Below are positions 26,846 to 35,738 of a stretch of DNA of 60,007 bases, piece by piece (position 1 is the stretch's first letter; each line of letters opens with the position of its first letter). This DNA comes from Oscillospiraceae bacterium (GTDB lineage: Bacteria; Bacillota; Clostridia; Oscillospirales; Oscillospiraceae). The translations under genes and the position numbers were made by a program. The notes beneath the pieces were generated by a model that saw nothing but the letters and a program-made list of their open reading frames with translations, was not told the DNA's origin and did no database searches. Location: NCBI GenBank assembly GCA_017398625.1, contig JAFQFP010000019.1, forward strand, positions 1-60,007, written 5' to 3'.

Positions 26846-28329
26846 TGGGTATGCTGGAAAAACTGAAGAAATGGATGCCCACCAAGCGCAAGCTGATGCA
26901 GCTTTACTTCGCGCTGCTGTTCAACGCCAATCTGGGGGGCTTCGTCACAGGAAATATCTACCAAGGCAGCACCAAGCAGGTGTGTGTTCCCGGTATGAAC
27001 TGCTATTCCTGCCCCGGCGCGGTGGGTGCCTGCCCGCTGGGCTCTCTGCAGGGCTCTTTCAGCGCGGGCAAAAGCACCATGTTTTATGTGTTCGGCATTT
27101 TGCTGCTGTACTGTCTGATGTTCGGCAGAATGATCTGCGGCTGGCTGTGTCCCTTCGGGCTGATCCAAGAGCTGCTGTATAAGATCAAGACCCCCAAGCT
27201 GAAGAAAAGCCCGGTGACCCGGGTGCTGTCCTACTTAAAATATGTGCTGCTGGTGTTCTTCGTGGTCATCGTGCCGGTGACCTACGCCTTTAAGGACACT
27301 CCCCTGCCCGCCTTCTGCAAGTACATTTGTCCCGCAGGAACCATTGAGGGAGGTCTGAGCCTGCTGGCAAACAAGGTCAACGCCAGCTACTTTGCCATGC
27401 TGGGCCCCCTGTTTACTTGGAAATTTCTGGTAATGGTCAGCATCGTAGTAGGCTCTGTGTTTGCCTTCCGCCTGTTCTGCCGGTTTTTGTGTCCGCTGGG
27501 GGCGCTGTACGGTCTGTTCAATAAAATTTCCGTATTCGGTGTCAAGGTGGATGCCCCAAAATGCACCAACTGCGGCCTGTGCGTCAGCCACTGCAAGCTG
27601 GATGTGCGCCATGTGGGGGATCAGGAGTGCATTAGCTGCGGCGAGTGCATGGAGGTCTGCCCCACCAAAGCCATCCAATGGAAGGGCAACCTGCTGCTTC
27701 TGAAAAAGAACGAGGGCAGCGATACCCCCAGCCCCAAGGCGAAAAAAGCAAGGCTGGTGACCCGGTGCATCGCCGCCGCTGTGATGCTGGCGGTGCTCAT
27801 CGGTGCCATCTGCTACTACTTTGCCCCCATCGGGCAGACCCAGCCTCCCGTCTCCGCCGACCGGGGCAGTGAGGTGGGCGACCTGTGCCACAGCTATGCT
27901 CTGGAGCTGCTGGACGGCAGCGGCTTCACCGGTCAGACCCTTGACCCCACCCAGACCGGCAAGCTCACCATCGTGAATTTCTGGGGCACATGGTGTACCC
28001 CCTGCGTCAACGAGCTGCCCTATTTTGACCGGATCGCCACGGAATATGCCGAGGATGTGACGGTGATCGCGGTACACAGCTACCTGCAGATCGAAACCGC
28101 CGCCCCCTACATCGCCCAGTATTACCCCAACTCCAATATGTACTTCGCCACCGACTATCCCTTGGACGATATGGGTCTGGTGGGCGGCTACTACTCCGAT
28201 CTGGGCGGCAGAGGCACTTACCCCCGCACTCTGGTGTTGGATGAAAAGGGCATCGTCATTGCCGTGTTCGTGGAAAGCCTTACCTATGAGGATCTGCACG
28301 GGGTGGTCAGCAGCCACCTTGGAAAATAA
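26845..28329 (+). CDS. Membrane ferredoxin (NapH/CcoG-like) fused to a TlpA/ResA-type thioredoxin domain
   Basis: 494 residues. The N-terminal half has four or five helices with cysteine motifs facing the membrane (MNCYSCPGAVGACPLG, WLCPFGLIQE, YICPAGTIEGG, FLCPLGALYG), typical of NapH-like proteins. Two [4Fe-4S] sites follow (CTNCGLCVSHCKLDV and CISCGECMEVCPTKA). After another helix (about 310-332) comes an exported thioredoxin-like domain with active site WGTWCTPCVNELP and ending in GTYPRTLVLDEKG. The layout suggests electrons pass from cytoplasmic iron-sulfur clusters through the membrane to a thiol reductase outside. The start could be 26845 or 26851; 26845 gives the stop-start overlap with the gene before. 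Confidence 0.88.
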   Translation: MGMLEKLKKWMPTKRKLMQLYFALLFNANLGGFVTGNIYQGSTKQVCVPGMNCYSCPGAVGACPLGSLQGSFSAGKSTMFYVFGILLLYCLMFGRMICGWLCPFGLIQELLYKIKTPKLKKSPVTRVLSYLKYVLLVFFVVIVPVTYAFKDTPLPAFCKYICPAGTIEGGLSLLANKVNASYFAMLGPLFTWKFLVMVSIVVGSVFAFRLFCRFLCPLGALYGLFNKISVFGVKVDAPKCTNCGLCVSHCKLDVRHVGDQECISCGECMEVCPTKAIQWKGNLLLLKKNEGSDTPSPKAKKARLVTRCIAAAVMLAVLIGAICYYFAPIGQTQPPVSADRGSEVGDLCHSYALELLDGSGFTGQTLDPTQTGKLTIVNFWGTWCTPCVNELPYFDRIATEYAEDVTVIAVHSYLQIETAAPYIAQYYPNSNMYFATDYPLDDMGLVGGYYSDLGGRGTYPRTLVLDEKGIVIAVFVESLTYEDLHGVVSSHLGK

Positions 28330-28338
28330 GAACAACGA

Positions 28339-28381
28339 CCCCTAGGAAGCGGCAGGAACGCTTCCTAGGGGCATTTTCTTT
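28339..28381 (+). terminator. Terminator after the ferredoxin-thioredoxin gene
   Basis: A 13-bp perfect stem (28339-28351 with 28359-28371), seven-base loop, then CATTTTCTTT. Confidence 0.85.
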
Positions 28382-28409
28382 GTTCAGAAAAAATTAAGAA
28401 AATTAGGGG

Positions 28410-28438
28410 GAGACAACCGGGGCAAAATGTGCTATACT
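28410..28438 (+). promoter_or_regulatory. Promoter of the DUF3810-rsmG pair
   Basis: TATACT (28433-28438) with GAGACA (28410-28415) 17 nt upstream. The start codon is about 97 nt downstream, leaving a leader of roughly 90 nt in which I see no clear structure. Confidence 0.55.
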
Positions 28439-28534
28439 ATGATAGGCTATTTATAAAAACCCCTTTTACCGGCTTTTTTCCTGCCCATTGGGGCAATTTT
28501 TCCATAATAATACAGAAAAAGGAGGCGTAGTCCC

Positions 28535-29704
28535 TTGAAATATTGGCGTGGTTATCTTGTGGCGGCGCTGGTGGGCCTGTTCACCGTGGCGCTGCAACAA
28601 TTCGCGAAGTCCCATACCGACCTTGTGGATATGGTCTACCCCTATGTTACCCGAATGATCCAGACCTTCCTTGCCCAGTGGAGCAGCGGCAGCGCCGCCT
28701 GCGTGTGGCAGATCGCCGCGGTGGTCTTGGCTGTGGCTCTGGTGGCAAGCATCGTGCTGATGATCATTTTCCGCTGGAATCTGATCCAGTGGCTGGGCTG
28801 GGTGCTGGCAGCCGTCAGTGTGGTCTGGTGCCTGAACACCGGCATTTACGGTCTGAACTACTATTCCGGCCCTATTTCCGCGGATATCCGCATGGCGGTC
28901 ACCGAAGCCACCCCCGACGAGCTGAAGGATGCCACGGTGTACTACCGGGATCTGGCAAACAGCCTGTCTGCCCAGATCCAGCGCAGCCCCGACGGCGAGC
29001 CGGTGTATCCCAGCTTCCATGAGCTGGCGGAAAGTGCCGGCGAAGGCTTCCAGAGGCTGACCTATCAGCGCTATATGCCTATTTTCGCCGGGTCTACCCT
29101 GCCCGTCAAGGAGCTGGGCTGGGCGGATATGTATACATCCATGGGCATCACCGGCTTTACCATGTTCCTCACCGGCGAAGCGGCGGTGAACCCCCAGATC
29201 CCTGCCGTGAGCATGCCCTTTACCATGTGCCACGAAATGGCCCACCGTATGTGCATCGCCATTGAATCCGATGCCAACTTTGCCGCGTTTTTGGCGTGCC
29301 AAGCCCATTCCGCTCCGGAATTCCGGTATTCCGGCTATTTCATGGCGTATATGTACTGCTGCAACGCCTTGAGCAGCCTCAGCCCCCAGACCGCCCGGGA
29401 GGTCATGGCAGGTCAGAGCGAGTATCTGACCCGTGATCTGGCAGCCTACAATGCTTTCTTTGAAGAAAATAAGGACGAAAACGCGGAGAAATTTGCCGAC
29501 AGCGTCAACGACTTCTATCTCAAGGCCAGCGGCGACGAAGCCGGCACCGAGTCCTACGCTCAGGTCTATGAACTGCTGGTAAGCTGGTATATCCAAGAGG
29601 TCATCCTCCCCCTGCAGGTGGAGGACGATGAGCCCGCCTTTGACCCCTATGATGAAAGCTGGGTGTTCCAGACCATTACCGCCCCCACCGAAGCCAATGG
29701 ATAA
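28535..29704 (+). CDS. DUF3810-family membrane zinc peptidase
   Basis: 389 residues, starting at TTG; AGGAGG lies 9 nt upstream and no ATG fits. Three N-terminal hydrophobic segments (about 5-20, 50-75, 83-105) are followed by a soluble domain with the zinc-protease motif MCHEMAHRM near 228-236. A downstream Glu in the FRYSGYFMAYMYC stretch is a third-ligand candidate. DUF3810 proteins are predicted metallopeptidases of unknown substrate. It overlaps the rsmG start by 8 nt. Confidence 0.85.
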   Translation: MKYWRGYLVAALVGLFTVALQQFAKSHTDLVDMVYPYVTRMIQTFLAQWSSGSAACVWQIAAVVLAVALVASIVLMIIFRWNLIQWLGWVLAAVSVVWCLNTGIYGLNYYSGPISADIRMAVTEATPDELKDATVYYRDLANSLSAQIQRSPDGEPVYPSFHELAESAGEGFQRLTYQRYMPIFAGSTLPVKELGWADMYTSMGITGFTMFLTGEAAVNPQIPAVSMPFTMCHEMAHRMCIAIESDANFAAFLACQAHSAPEFRYSGYFMAYMYCCNALSSLSPQTAREVMAGQSEYLTRDLAAYNAFFEENKDENAEKFADSVNDFYLKASGDEAGTESYAQVYELLVSWYIQEVILPLQVEDDEPAFDPYDESWVFQTITAPTEANG

Positions 29705-30398
29705 GATGCTGACGACTCTCAGTGAGGGTCTGCCCAACCTTGGGCTGGAGCTGCCGGAGGAGACAAAGCAGCGGCTTTGTGACTTTGGCTGGGGCGTGAT
29801 CCGCCAGAACGAGGTGATGAACCTCACCGCCATCACAGAGCCCTCCCAAGTGGCAAAGCTCCATCTGCTGGATTCGCTGAGCCTGCTGGCGCTGTGTGAT
29901 CTGAAGAACAAAACGCTGATCGATGTGGGCTGCGGCGCAGGCTTCCCCGGTGTACCGGTGAAGATCGCATGCCCGGAGGTGAAGCTGACCCTGCTGGATT
30001 CGCTGGGCAAGCGGATGAACTGGCTGAGCGGCTTTCTGCCCGGCTTGGGTGTGGAGGCGCAGTGCGTCACCGCCCGTGCGGAAGAGGCGGTGGCTGACCG
30101 CCGGGAAAGCTATGACTACGCCACCTCCCGTGCCGTAGCACGGCTGAATATCCTGCTGGAGCTGACCGCTCCCTATGTGAAGGTAGGCGGCGCTGTGCTT
30201 GCCATGAAGGGCGCAGCCGCCAAGGAGGAGCTTGCCGAGGCGCAAAGCGCCATCCGCAAGCTGGGCTTGCAGGTGGAAACGGTTCGGGAATTTCCGGTGG
30301 ACGGCACGGCTCACGCCGTGATCCTGCTACGAAAGATCGCCCCTACCCCGCCCCAGTACCCCCGGCGCTACGCGAAGATCAAGCAGTTTCCTCTATAA
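29697..30398 (+). CDS. rsmG: 16S rRNA (guanine-527-N7)-methyltransferase
   Basis: 233 residues, normal for RsmG/GidB. The SAM-binding motif is LIDVGCGAGFPGVPVKI, followed by LLDSLGKRMNWL and the conserved YDYATSRAVARLNILLEL; the C-terminus ends PRRYAKIKQFPL. It methylates G527 of 16S rRNA using S-adenosylmethionine. The start at 29697 overlaps the preceding stop and has no strong ribosome site, so translation may be coupled. Here rsmG is not next to mnmG or parAB as in many bacteria. Confidence 0.95.
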   Translation: MDKMLTTLSEGLPNLGLELPEETKQRLCDFGWGVIRQNEVMNLTAITEPSQVAKLHLLDSLSLLALCDLKNKTLIDVGCGAGFPGVPVKIACPEVKLTLLDSLGKRMNWLSGFLPGLGVEAQCVTARAEEAVADRRESYDYATSRAVARLNILLELTAPYVKVGGAVLAMKGAAAKEELAEAQSAIRKLGLQVETVREFPVDGTAHAVILLRKIAPTPPQYPRRYAKIKQFPL

Positions 30399-30510
30399 AA
30401 AGGCTGTATCACAGCAAGCAGTATGTAAATAGGTGTCATTCCGAGCCAGTGTGCGCACTGGCTCGCAATGACACCTCTTTCGTTCATTTGCTTGCTGTGA
30501 AACAGCCTTT
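30399..30510. repeat. Nested palindromic intergenic repeat, copy B
   Basis: Outer 22-nt arms (30399-30420 with 30489-30510, one mismatch) enclose a second inverted repeat, AGGTGTCATT (30431-30440) with AATGACACCT (30467-30476). The centre, GAGCCAGTG...CACTGGCTC, is a near-palindrome. The core matches copy A (9414-9558) but the arms are unrelated. It lies between the converging rsmG and lysozyme genes and, with T-runs at both ends, probably terminates both. Confidence 0.82.
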
Positions 30511-31348
30511 ATTCATATTTCAGCCACAGGTTCAGATCCACATCCCCCGCAATGCCGGGTACGGTGCCGGTGCAGCTATACTGCCACATATCCACCCGGT
30601 AAGGGTAGGTCATCCGGTCTTGATACATGGCAAGCCAGAACGGAAAGGTCTTTAACTCCTCCAAACGGAGCAGGTGCTCCCCTTGGTAGCTGTTGAAGTA
30701 GACCATGGTCTCATGGCCTGCCTTTTCCATAACGGAGCAAAACGCCTTGGTACACGCTGTGACGGTATCTGCCTTGATATTCGCTGTGCGGGCTTGGGCA
30801 TTGACATACTCCCAATCGTAAACCAGCGGCATATCCAGCTCCCAATGCCGGGTCAGCTCCAAGGTGTACAGGGCTTCCTCGATGGCTTCCGACAGGCATA
30901 CCGCCTGTGAGAAGAAGTAAGCTCCCACCTGCAGGCCTGCCGCCTTTGCGCCGGCATAATTCTGCTCGGCAAGGATATCTTGGTTCAGAAGTCCGCTCTC
31001 ATAGCCCCGGTAGCCCACCCGGATCATCGCAAATTCCACCCCGGCAGCCTTCACCTGCTGCCAATCGATGTCCCCTTGATGGTAGGAAACATCGATGCCC
31101 AGCACACTTTCCCCGGACAGGCAGGAAAGATACCTGCCGTCATACTGGAAGTCCTCTGCCCGGTAGGGATTTGCCTCCGGCGGGGGCAGTGTGGGCGCGG
31201 CGGTGGGCTCCGGCATGGGCGGCAGCTCCACGGGGGTCTGCAAAAACAGACCGAATGCCACCATAAGCAGCACACCCAGCACCCCCACCAAGGCAAACAC
31301 GCCGGAAAGCAGTTCTTTTTTCTTTTTCTTTTGCTTTCGGCTTGCCAT
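30509..31348 (-). CDS. GH25 lysozyme, membrane-anchored
   Basis: 279 residues: basic N-terminus (ASRKQKKKKKE), one anchor helix (about 15-38), Pro-rich linker (about 40-62), GH25 domain (about 80-278). GH25 marks are LGIDVSYHQGDIDW with the first catalytic-site Asp, FAMIRVGYRGYESG, PLVYDWEYVN with the Asp-x-Glu pair, and MWQYSCTGTVPGIAGDVDLN. It hydrolyses peptidoglycan between N-acetylmuramate and N-acetylglucosamine. The start at 31348 has GGGAGG 5 nt upstream; the longer frame to 31426 spans the promoter. It is monocistronic. Confidence 0.93.
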   Translation of the reverse strand: MASRKQKKKKKELLSGVFALVGVLGVLLMVAFGLFLQTPVELPPMPEPTAAPTLPPPEANPYRAEDFQYDGRYLSCLSGESVLGIDVSYHQGDIDWQQVKAAGVEFAMIRVGYRGYESGLLNQDILAEQNYAGAKAAGLQVGAYFFSQAVCLSEAIEEALYTLELTRHWELDMPLVYDWEYVNAQARTANIKADTVTACTKAFCSVMEKAGHETMVYFNSYQGEHLLRLEELKTFPFWLAMYQDRMTYPYRVDMWQYSCTGTVPGIAGDVDLNLWLKYE

Positions 31349-31374
31349 AGCGTCCTCCCTGCAAGTTTTTATCC

Positions 31375-31403
31375 AGTATACCACACTTTCCCCATTCTGC
31401 CAA
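31375..31403 (-). promoter_or_regulatory. Sigma-A promoter of the GH25 lysozyme
   Basis: Minus strand TTGGCA (31398-31403), 17 nt, TATACT (31375-31380), 27 nt before the start codon. Confidence 0.75.
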
Positions 31404-31470
31404 GAGGGGGATTTTCCCACCGCCAAATTCCGATTTGTTGGGGTGTCCGCTACATCTCCCGACAGAGCCT

Positions 31471-31576
31471 GTAGGGGCGGTTATTAACCGCCCGCGCAGA
31501 GAAACATTACATATTCGCCTACAGTTTCGGCGAATACGAAAGCGCCTGCCGCCGGGCGATCAATGATCGCCCCTAC
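31471..31576. repeat. MITE-like element with GTAGGGGCGG termini, copy A
   Basis: 106 bp bounded by inverted 24-nt ends. The left end is GTAGGGGCGGTTATTA followed by ACCGCCCG; the right end is the reverse of GTAGGGGCGATCATTG followed by ATCGCCCG. Each end is itself a palindrome. The interior has no gene. It is related by its ends to 39340-39470. Confidence 0.8.
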
Positions 31577-31640
31577 ACCCAGCTATCGAAACTGCAACGC
31601 ATCACCAACCCGACAAATCGGAATTTGAATGGCTGTAAGG

Positions 31641-31680
31641 GAAAAAATGTCCCAACCGGAGACCGGTTGGGACATCTTTT
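31641..31680 (-). terminator. Terminator after the 1250-residue exported protein
   Basis: A 13-bp perfect stem (31647-31659 with 31663-31675), three-base loop, followed on the minus strand by TTTTTTCCC. It lies 70 nt past the stop. Confidence 0.85.
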
Positions 31681-31750
31681 TAGGAATTGTCAATGCCTTC
31701 CGCTATATCGGGCGGATATGAGCATCCGTCCCTGCGGAGATTCGGGTCGA

Positions 31751-34700
31751 TTAGCCGAAGTACTCGTTGCAGCTAGTGGCAAACTCCATCAGCTCGATGA
31801 ACAGGTTGTTGGTAGCGCTTGCCTGTGCACGGACGCAGTACCATGCGATGGAGTCGGTCAGAGAGGTGACTTCATTGCCCTCGGCATCCACGATCTGCAC
31901 GGTCACGGGCACATTCACATCCGCGGGAGTCAGCGCGCTGACATTCACGGTGATCATGCTGCCGTTGACAGTAAACTCGCTGCCGGAGATGGTCAGAGTC
32001 TTCTCTACGCCCTTGTAGTTGGTGTAGCTGACATTTGCAGTCATGGTGCTGTCCACCACAGTGGCATCGAAGATGAAGTTGTGCTGGATGTTGGTGTTCA
32101 GGTACAGAGTCGCACCCATAGCACCGGTGGTGCCGGAAGCCGTGCCTTCCACGGTGGTCATGTCAAACTCGGCGGAAGCATAAGCTGCCTGCTCAGCGGT
32201 CAGCCGGTTATTGGCAAGATCATCGGTGTTGTAGCTGAAGTTGCCCTGTGCGGCAGCACCGTAGTTCAGCAGGTCTGCCATCATGGTGAAGGAAGCAGCG
32301 TTTGCCTCGCTCTTGTACACCAGAACAGCGGCGTCGGCAACGGTGGTCACAAACTCATTGCTGACCTGATTGCCCTCTGCGTCGTAGATAACAACAGAGA
32401 TCTCATCGGTCATTTCCTTGGCAGCGATGCCGTTGAAGCCTACACGGTACATGGTGCCGTAGTAGTTCTCCCAATCGGCAGCAGCGACGGTATTCGTGAC
32501 AGAGGTGCCATCGGCATAGCTCTTGGTGATCTCCATGGTGTAGCTGGAATCGTAGTTCTCAGCCATCAGGTACAGGTACAGGGTGATGTCGTTGTTCAGC
32601 GCCAGGTTCACACCTGCCATATTGAACAGCTCGGGGCCGACCTCGGTGGAGTAGTTCAGATCGCCGGTCATCTTGTACAGGGACAGAGCGCCGCCGGTCT
32701 GGGAAGAATAAGCAGCGAAGCCGTAGGTGCCGTTTCTGCGCAGATATCTGCTGTTGCCCAGGTTTACGAAGTCATAAACATCAGAGCCGGAAGCAGTCCA
32801 CTTGGCATAGTCGGTAACAGAGGACAGCAGCGCGCCCTTGTTGTTGGTGGAGGTGGCTGCAGCATACTTTCCGGTAGCCTCATTGTAAATGGTCCAGTAG
32901 TCGCCATCGGGAGCAATGTGCCACACCAGATCGGAGGTAACATTGGAAGCAACGCCGTTGGAGACGGTAACAACACCGTAAGCCAGACGGTTGCTGCTGC
33001 CCATAGCAGCCTTCAGCGCGCCATCGTCGTTGCCATCGTTGTAGGCAATGACATAGTCGCCTTCCACCAAAGCGCCGGAGTACAGCTCATAGGTGGTCTC
33101 GCCGTAGGAGTACAGAGCATACAGAGTCAGATCTGCTTCAGCAGCGAAGCTGGAGCCTGCGGCATAGATGGTCTCGGGCATAGTAGCGGTCTCTTCCACG
33201 GGGGCGGTGACCCAACCCACGAAGGAGTAACCCTCAGCAGCCTCAGCGCTGGGCAGGGTGATGCCGTTCTGGTTGCCGCTGATGGGAGCAACGGCTGCAA
33301 CATCCGCGGGAACATCAAAGGTAACAGTGAAGGGGATCTCCTCGGTCTTGACGATCTCGTCGATGGTAGCGCCAACGCTGTTTACAGTGCAGAACTCGAT
33401 GGTGCCATAGTAGTTCTTGATGTAGCCGGTGACGGTGATGGTGTCGCCGACCAGCAGGTTTGCCATATCCTCATCGGTAATGCTGTCAGCAGCATAGATG
33501 CGGTAGCAGTAGATGGGCTTATCCTCGTAACCTTCCACAGCCATGGTCAGGGTAACATTGCCATACTCTGCATCGTAAGCCTCCTGGATGGAGACGATCT
33601 TACCGGTCAGAGTAACAGGCTCTTCGGTGCTGGCGCCGTCAGCCAGAGCATAAGCGGCATCCACGATAGCCTGCATACGCTCCAGATCGGACAGGAAGTC
33701 CAGAGACCATGCGATATCGCCGGCGGGATTGCTCCACATATCGGCGGGATCATAGGTGTTGATGATGATCTGCAGCTCGTCGCCCTCGGCAACGGTCAGC
33801 TCCTGGGTGGTGATAACGGGATCGCTGTCGTTCCACTGGGCGTCGCCGTAGGTACCGGCGGTCACATTGTTGATGGTATATGTCCAGCCAACGGTATTCT
33901 CGCTGCTAATAGCGAAAGTAGCAGTGCCGTCCGCGGGAGCGGTCCATGTGTAGAAGTAGCCCTGCATATTGCCGGCTTCGATGGAAGCGGTATGGCTGCC
34001 GGCCTCGACCACCTCGGGGTTGCTCATGGTACCCGCGGGATAGGAGACGACCAGCACATACTCGGCAGCCTCGGTGCCCTCGTTGGTAATGTTGAATACA
34101 ACGGGCATTCTGGGGTTAGCAGAGGTCTGCAGGCCCTTGTCCTCGCCGTTGATGCTCAGGTTCATGCCGTTGATGTAGCCCTGATAGTAAACGGTCTCAC
34201 CGGCGGGAACGGTAACGGTCTCGGTCTGTTCATCGAGGAACAGGGAGATGGGATTGTGCTCGCAGCCTACTGCCACGGTCTCTTCCAGCTTCAGGGAGAG
34301 CACGCGGGTGTTGCGGCTGATAGCCTCATATTCCTCGCCTTCGGGAGCCTCAGTGCTGTCGGCGGGAGATACGATGTAGTAGGTGCCTGCCCACAAGTCG
34401 GAGTAGGTCAGAGTGGTAGTGCTGGTGCCGGTGACCATGATCTGGCCGCCGCCGGTGGTGGTGACCTCCTCATCGGGAATCTGCTCGAAGCCATACTCGT
34501 CCACAACAGCGATCAGAGAATTGTTGGAGCCGCCGGTGCTGGACAGGCCCAGAGTCAGGGTAGCGCCGTTGCCGGAAACGGTAAAGGCAATCTTGCCGCC
34601 CTCTTCCTTAGCCAGCTCGATCTGCTTGGCTGCCGCGCCGGCGGAGCCGCGCATGGTAACGGTGCCGACTACGGAGAAAGCGCCATCGGTGCCGATAGCG

Positions 34701-35503
34701 GCGCCGTCGCCGATCTCTTCCTTGTCGCCGGTCTCGATGGTCAGATCACCGGGAACGAAGGTGTAGGTGTAGTCCACTGCATGAACGCAGCGGCCGCATC
34801 CATTGACACAGTAGCCATCCTCGCCATAGCTATGGCCGGTGGCATCCACATAGTCACCGACATAGCTGTAGTCACAGCCTTCGGCGTTGCAGGTGTAGGT
34901 GGTGTAGCCCTTCTCGGTGCAGGAAGGAGCGGTCACAACGGAATCATAGGTGTGGACATGACCAACGGTCTCCACGACCTCAACAGTACCGATCTGGACA
35001 CCGCGGCCGGTCTGGGTGCCATTGGCGGGAGCCAGAATGGTGTAGGTACCGCTGGGCAGAGCAGCATAGGAAACGGTGATAAAGCTGCTGCCGGTTACGG
35101 TGTTGACACCGTCGGTGCTGGCAACGGCATTGCCGTCGGCATCCTGCAGCACGATGTCAGAGATATTGCCGTCGCCGGTGCTGCGGCAGGTCAGAGAAAC
35201 ATTAGCAGTACCGCTAACGGTAAAGGTGATGCTGCCTGCGCCCTTCTTGGCAAGCTCAATGCGGTTAACAGCGCCGCTGGATACGCGCTTGGTGATGCTG
35301 CCAACCAGATTGAAGTAACCGTTGGTGCCATAAGCACCGGGCTCCAGCACTTCCTTATCGACGGCTGCAGTCAGATCAGCAGAATCGAAGGTGTAGGTGA
35401 TTTCTGCAGCGTTTGCGGTCAGAACATTGGCGGGCAGGAAGCCGATCACCAAGAACAGAGCCACAGCGACTACGATGAATCTCTTTAAGAAATTCGTCTT
35501 CAT
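31751..35503 (-). CDS. Large exported protein sharing a C-terminal module with the pectate lyase
   Basis: 1250 residues. A signal peptide ends at ANAAE (about 33). Two related beta-sandwich modules (about 34-160 and 235-400; both contain YTF, then IELAK, then FTVSG) flank a Cys-containing linker (CTEKGYTTYTCNAEGCDY ... CVNGCGRC). Later parts include an OB-like stretch (about 625-700, LTGKIVSIQEAYDA ... GDTITVTGYIKN), an InlB-like repeat (about 715-780), a domain with YVIAYNDGN...NGTYGFAAYSS (about 790-950) and the shared C-terminal module (about 965-1250). I see no catalytic motif, so it may be a binding or structural protein on the cell surface. AGGAGG precedes the start by 7 nt, and a structured leader lies upstream. 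Confidence 0.85.
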   Translation of the reverse strand: MKTNFLKRFIVVAVALFLVIGFLPANVLTANAAEITYTFDSADLTAAVDKEVLEPGAYGTNGYFNLVGSITKRVSSGAVNRIELAKKGAGSITFTVSGTANVSLTCRSTGDGNISDIVLQDADGNAVASTDGVNTVTGSSFITVSYAALPSGTYTILAPANGTQTGRGVQIGTVEVVETVGHVHTYDSVVTAPSCTEKGYTTYTCNAEGCDYSYVGDYVDATGHSYGEDGYCVNGCGRCVHAVDYTYTFVPGDLTIETGDKEEIGDGAAIGTDGAFSVVGTVTMRGSAGAAAKQIELAKEEGGKIAFTVSGNGATLTLGLSSTGGSNNSLIAVVDEYGFEQIPDEEVTTTGGGQIMVTGTSTTTLTYSDLWAGTYYIVSPADSTEAPEGEEYEAISRNTRVLSLKLEETVAVGCEHNPISLFLDEQTETVTVPAGETVYYQGYINGMNLSINGEDKGLQTSANPRMPVVFNITNEGTEAAEYVLVVSYPAGTMSNPEVVEAGSHTASIEAGNMQGYFYTWTAPADGTATFAISSENTVGWTYTINNVTAGTYGDAQWNDSDPVITTQELTVAEGDELQIIINTYDPADMWSNPAGDIAWSLDFLSDLERMQAIVDAAYALADGASTEEPVTLTGKIVSIQEAYDAEYGNVTLTMAVEGYEDKPIYCYRIYAADSITDEDMANLLVGDTITVTGYIKNYYGTIEFCTVNSVGATIDEIVKTEEIPFTVTFDVPADVAAVAPISGNQNGITLPSAEAAEGYSFVGWVTAPVEETATMPETIYAAGSSFAAEADLTLYALYSYGETTYELYSGALVEGDYVIAYNDGNDDGALKAAMGSSNRLAYGVVTVSNGVASNVTSDLVWHIAPDGDYWTIYNEATGKYAAATSTNNKGALLSSVTDYAKWTASGSDVYDFVNLGNSRYLRRNGTYGFAAYSSQTGGALSLYKMTGDLNYSTEVGPELFNMAGVNLALNNDITLYLYLMAENYDSSYTMEITKSYADGTSVTNTVAAADWENYYGTMYRVGFNGIAAKEMTDEISVVIYDAEGNQVSNEFVTTVADAAVLVYKSEANAASFTMMADLLNYGAAAQGNFSYNTDDLANNRLTAEQAAYASAEFDMTTVEGTASGTTGAMGATLYLNTNIQHNFIFDATVVDSTMTANVSYTNYKGVEKTLTISGSEFTVNGSMITVNVSALTPADVNVPVTVQIVDAEGNEVTSLTDSIAWYCVRAQASATNNLFIELMEFATSCNEYFG

Positions 35504-35532
35504 TATGTATCCTCCTAATTTATATTTGACAT

Positions 35533-35690
35533 CCTTCGGGACCGCCTAGACAGGCTGGCTGTCAGCCGCCCCGGTCTTCTCCTCAAGTAAACGCTGAGTA
35601 AACTGCCCAACAGCACCGATCGTCGGGCACATCAGCGCTTACACAAGGGGAAGCGCCCGGGGACAGCCGGCAAGCAGCCGGCGCAGAAGG
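35533..35690 (-). ncRNA. Structured 5' leader with mutually exclusive stems (unidentified)
   Basis: About 158 nt upstream of the 1250-residue protein. Plus-strand coordinates: closing stem CCTTC/GAAGG (35533-35537, 35686-35690); GACCG/CGGTC (35540-35544, 35572-35576) holding GGCTG/CAGCC; a 10-bp stem (35588-35597 with 35632-35641, one G-U) holding TGCCC/GGGCA; and GCCGGC/GCCGGC (35666-35671, 35677-35682). GCGCTT (35635-35640) can instead pair with AAGCGC (35651-35656), which excludes the 10-bp stem. I do not recognise a known riboswitch. No gene fits in 35504-35738, and no clear promoter was found. Confidence 0.45.
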
Positions 35691-35703
35691 TCTTTCGGAA
35701 TGC

Positions 35704-35731
35704 CGAAAAACCCGCTTTGCGGGATTTTTCC
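35704..35731 (-). terminator. Terminator after the small lipoprotein gene
   Basis: Minus strand AAAAATCCCGC, three-base loop, GCGGGTTTTTC, 8 nt past the stop at 35739. It separates the lipoprotein gene from the structured leader. Confidence 0.75.
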
Positions 35732-35738
35732 GTGATTC

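Noticed and set aside
31625-35488. Open frame of about 1290 codons on the plus strand
   Set aside because: Antisense to the exported protein that has a signal peptide, ribosome site and terminator; it also runs through that terminator.
35533-35690. c-di-GMP or other named riboswitch, SRP RNA or tmRNA
   Set aside because: None of the conserved sequence blocks of these classes could be found, so it is left unidentified.
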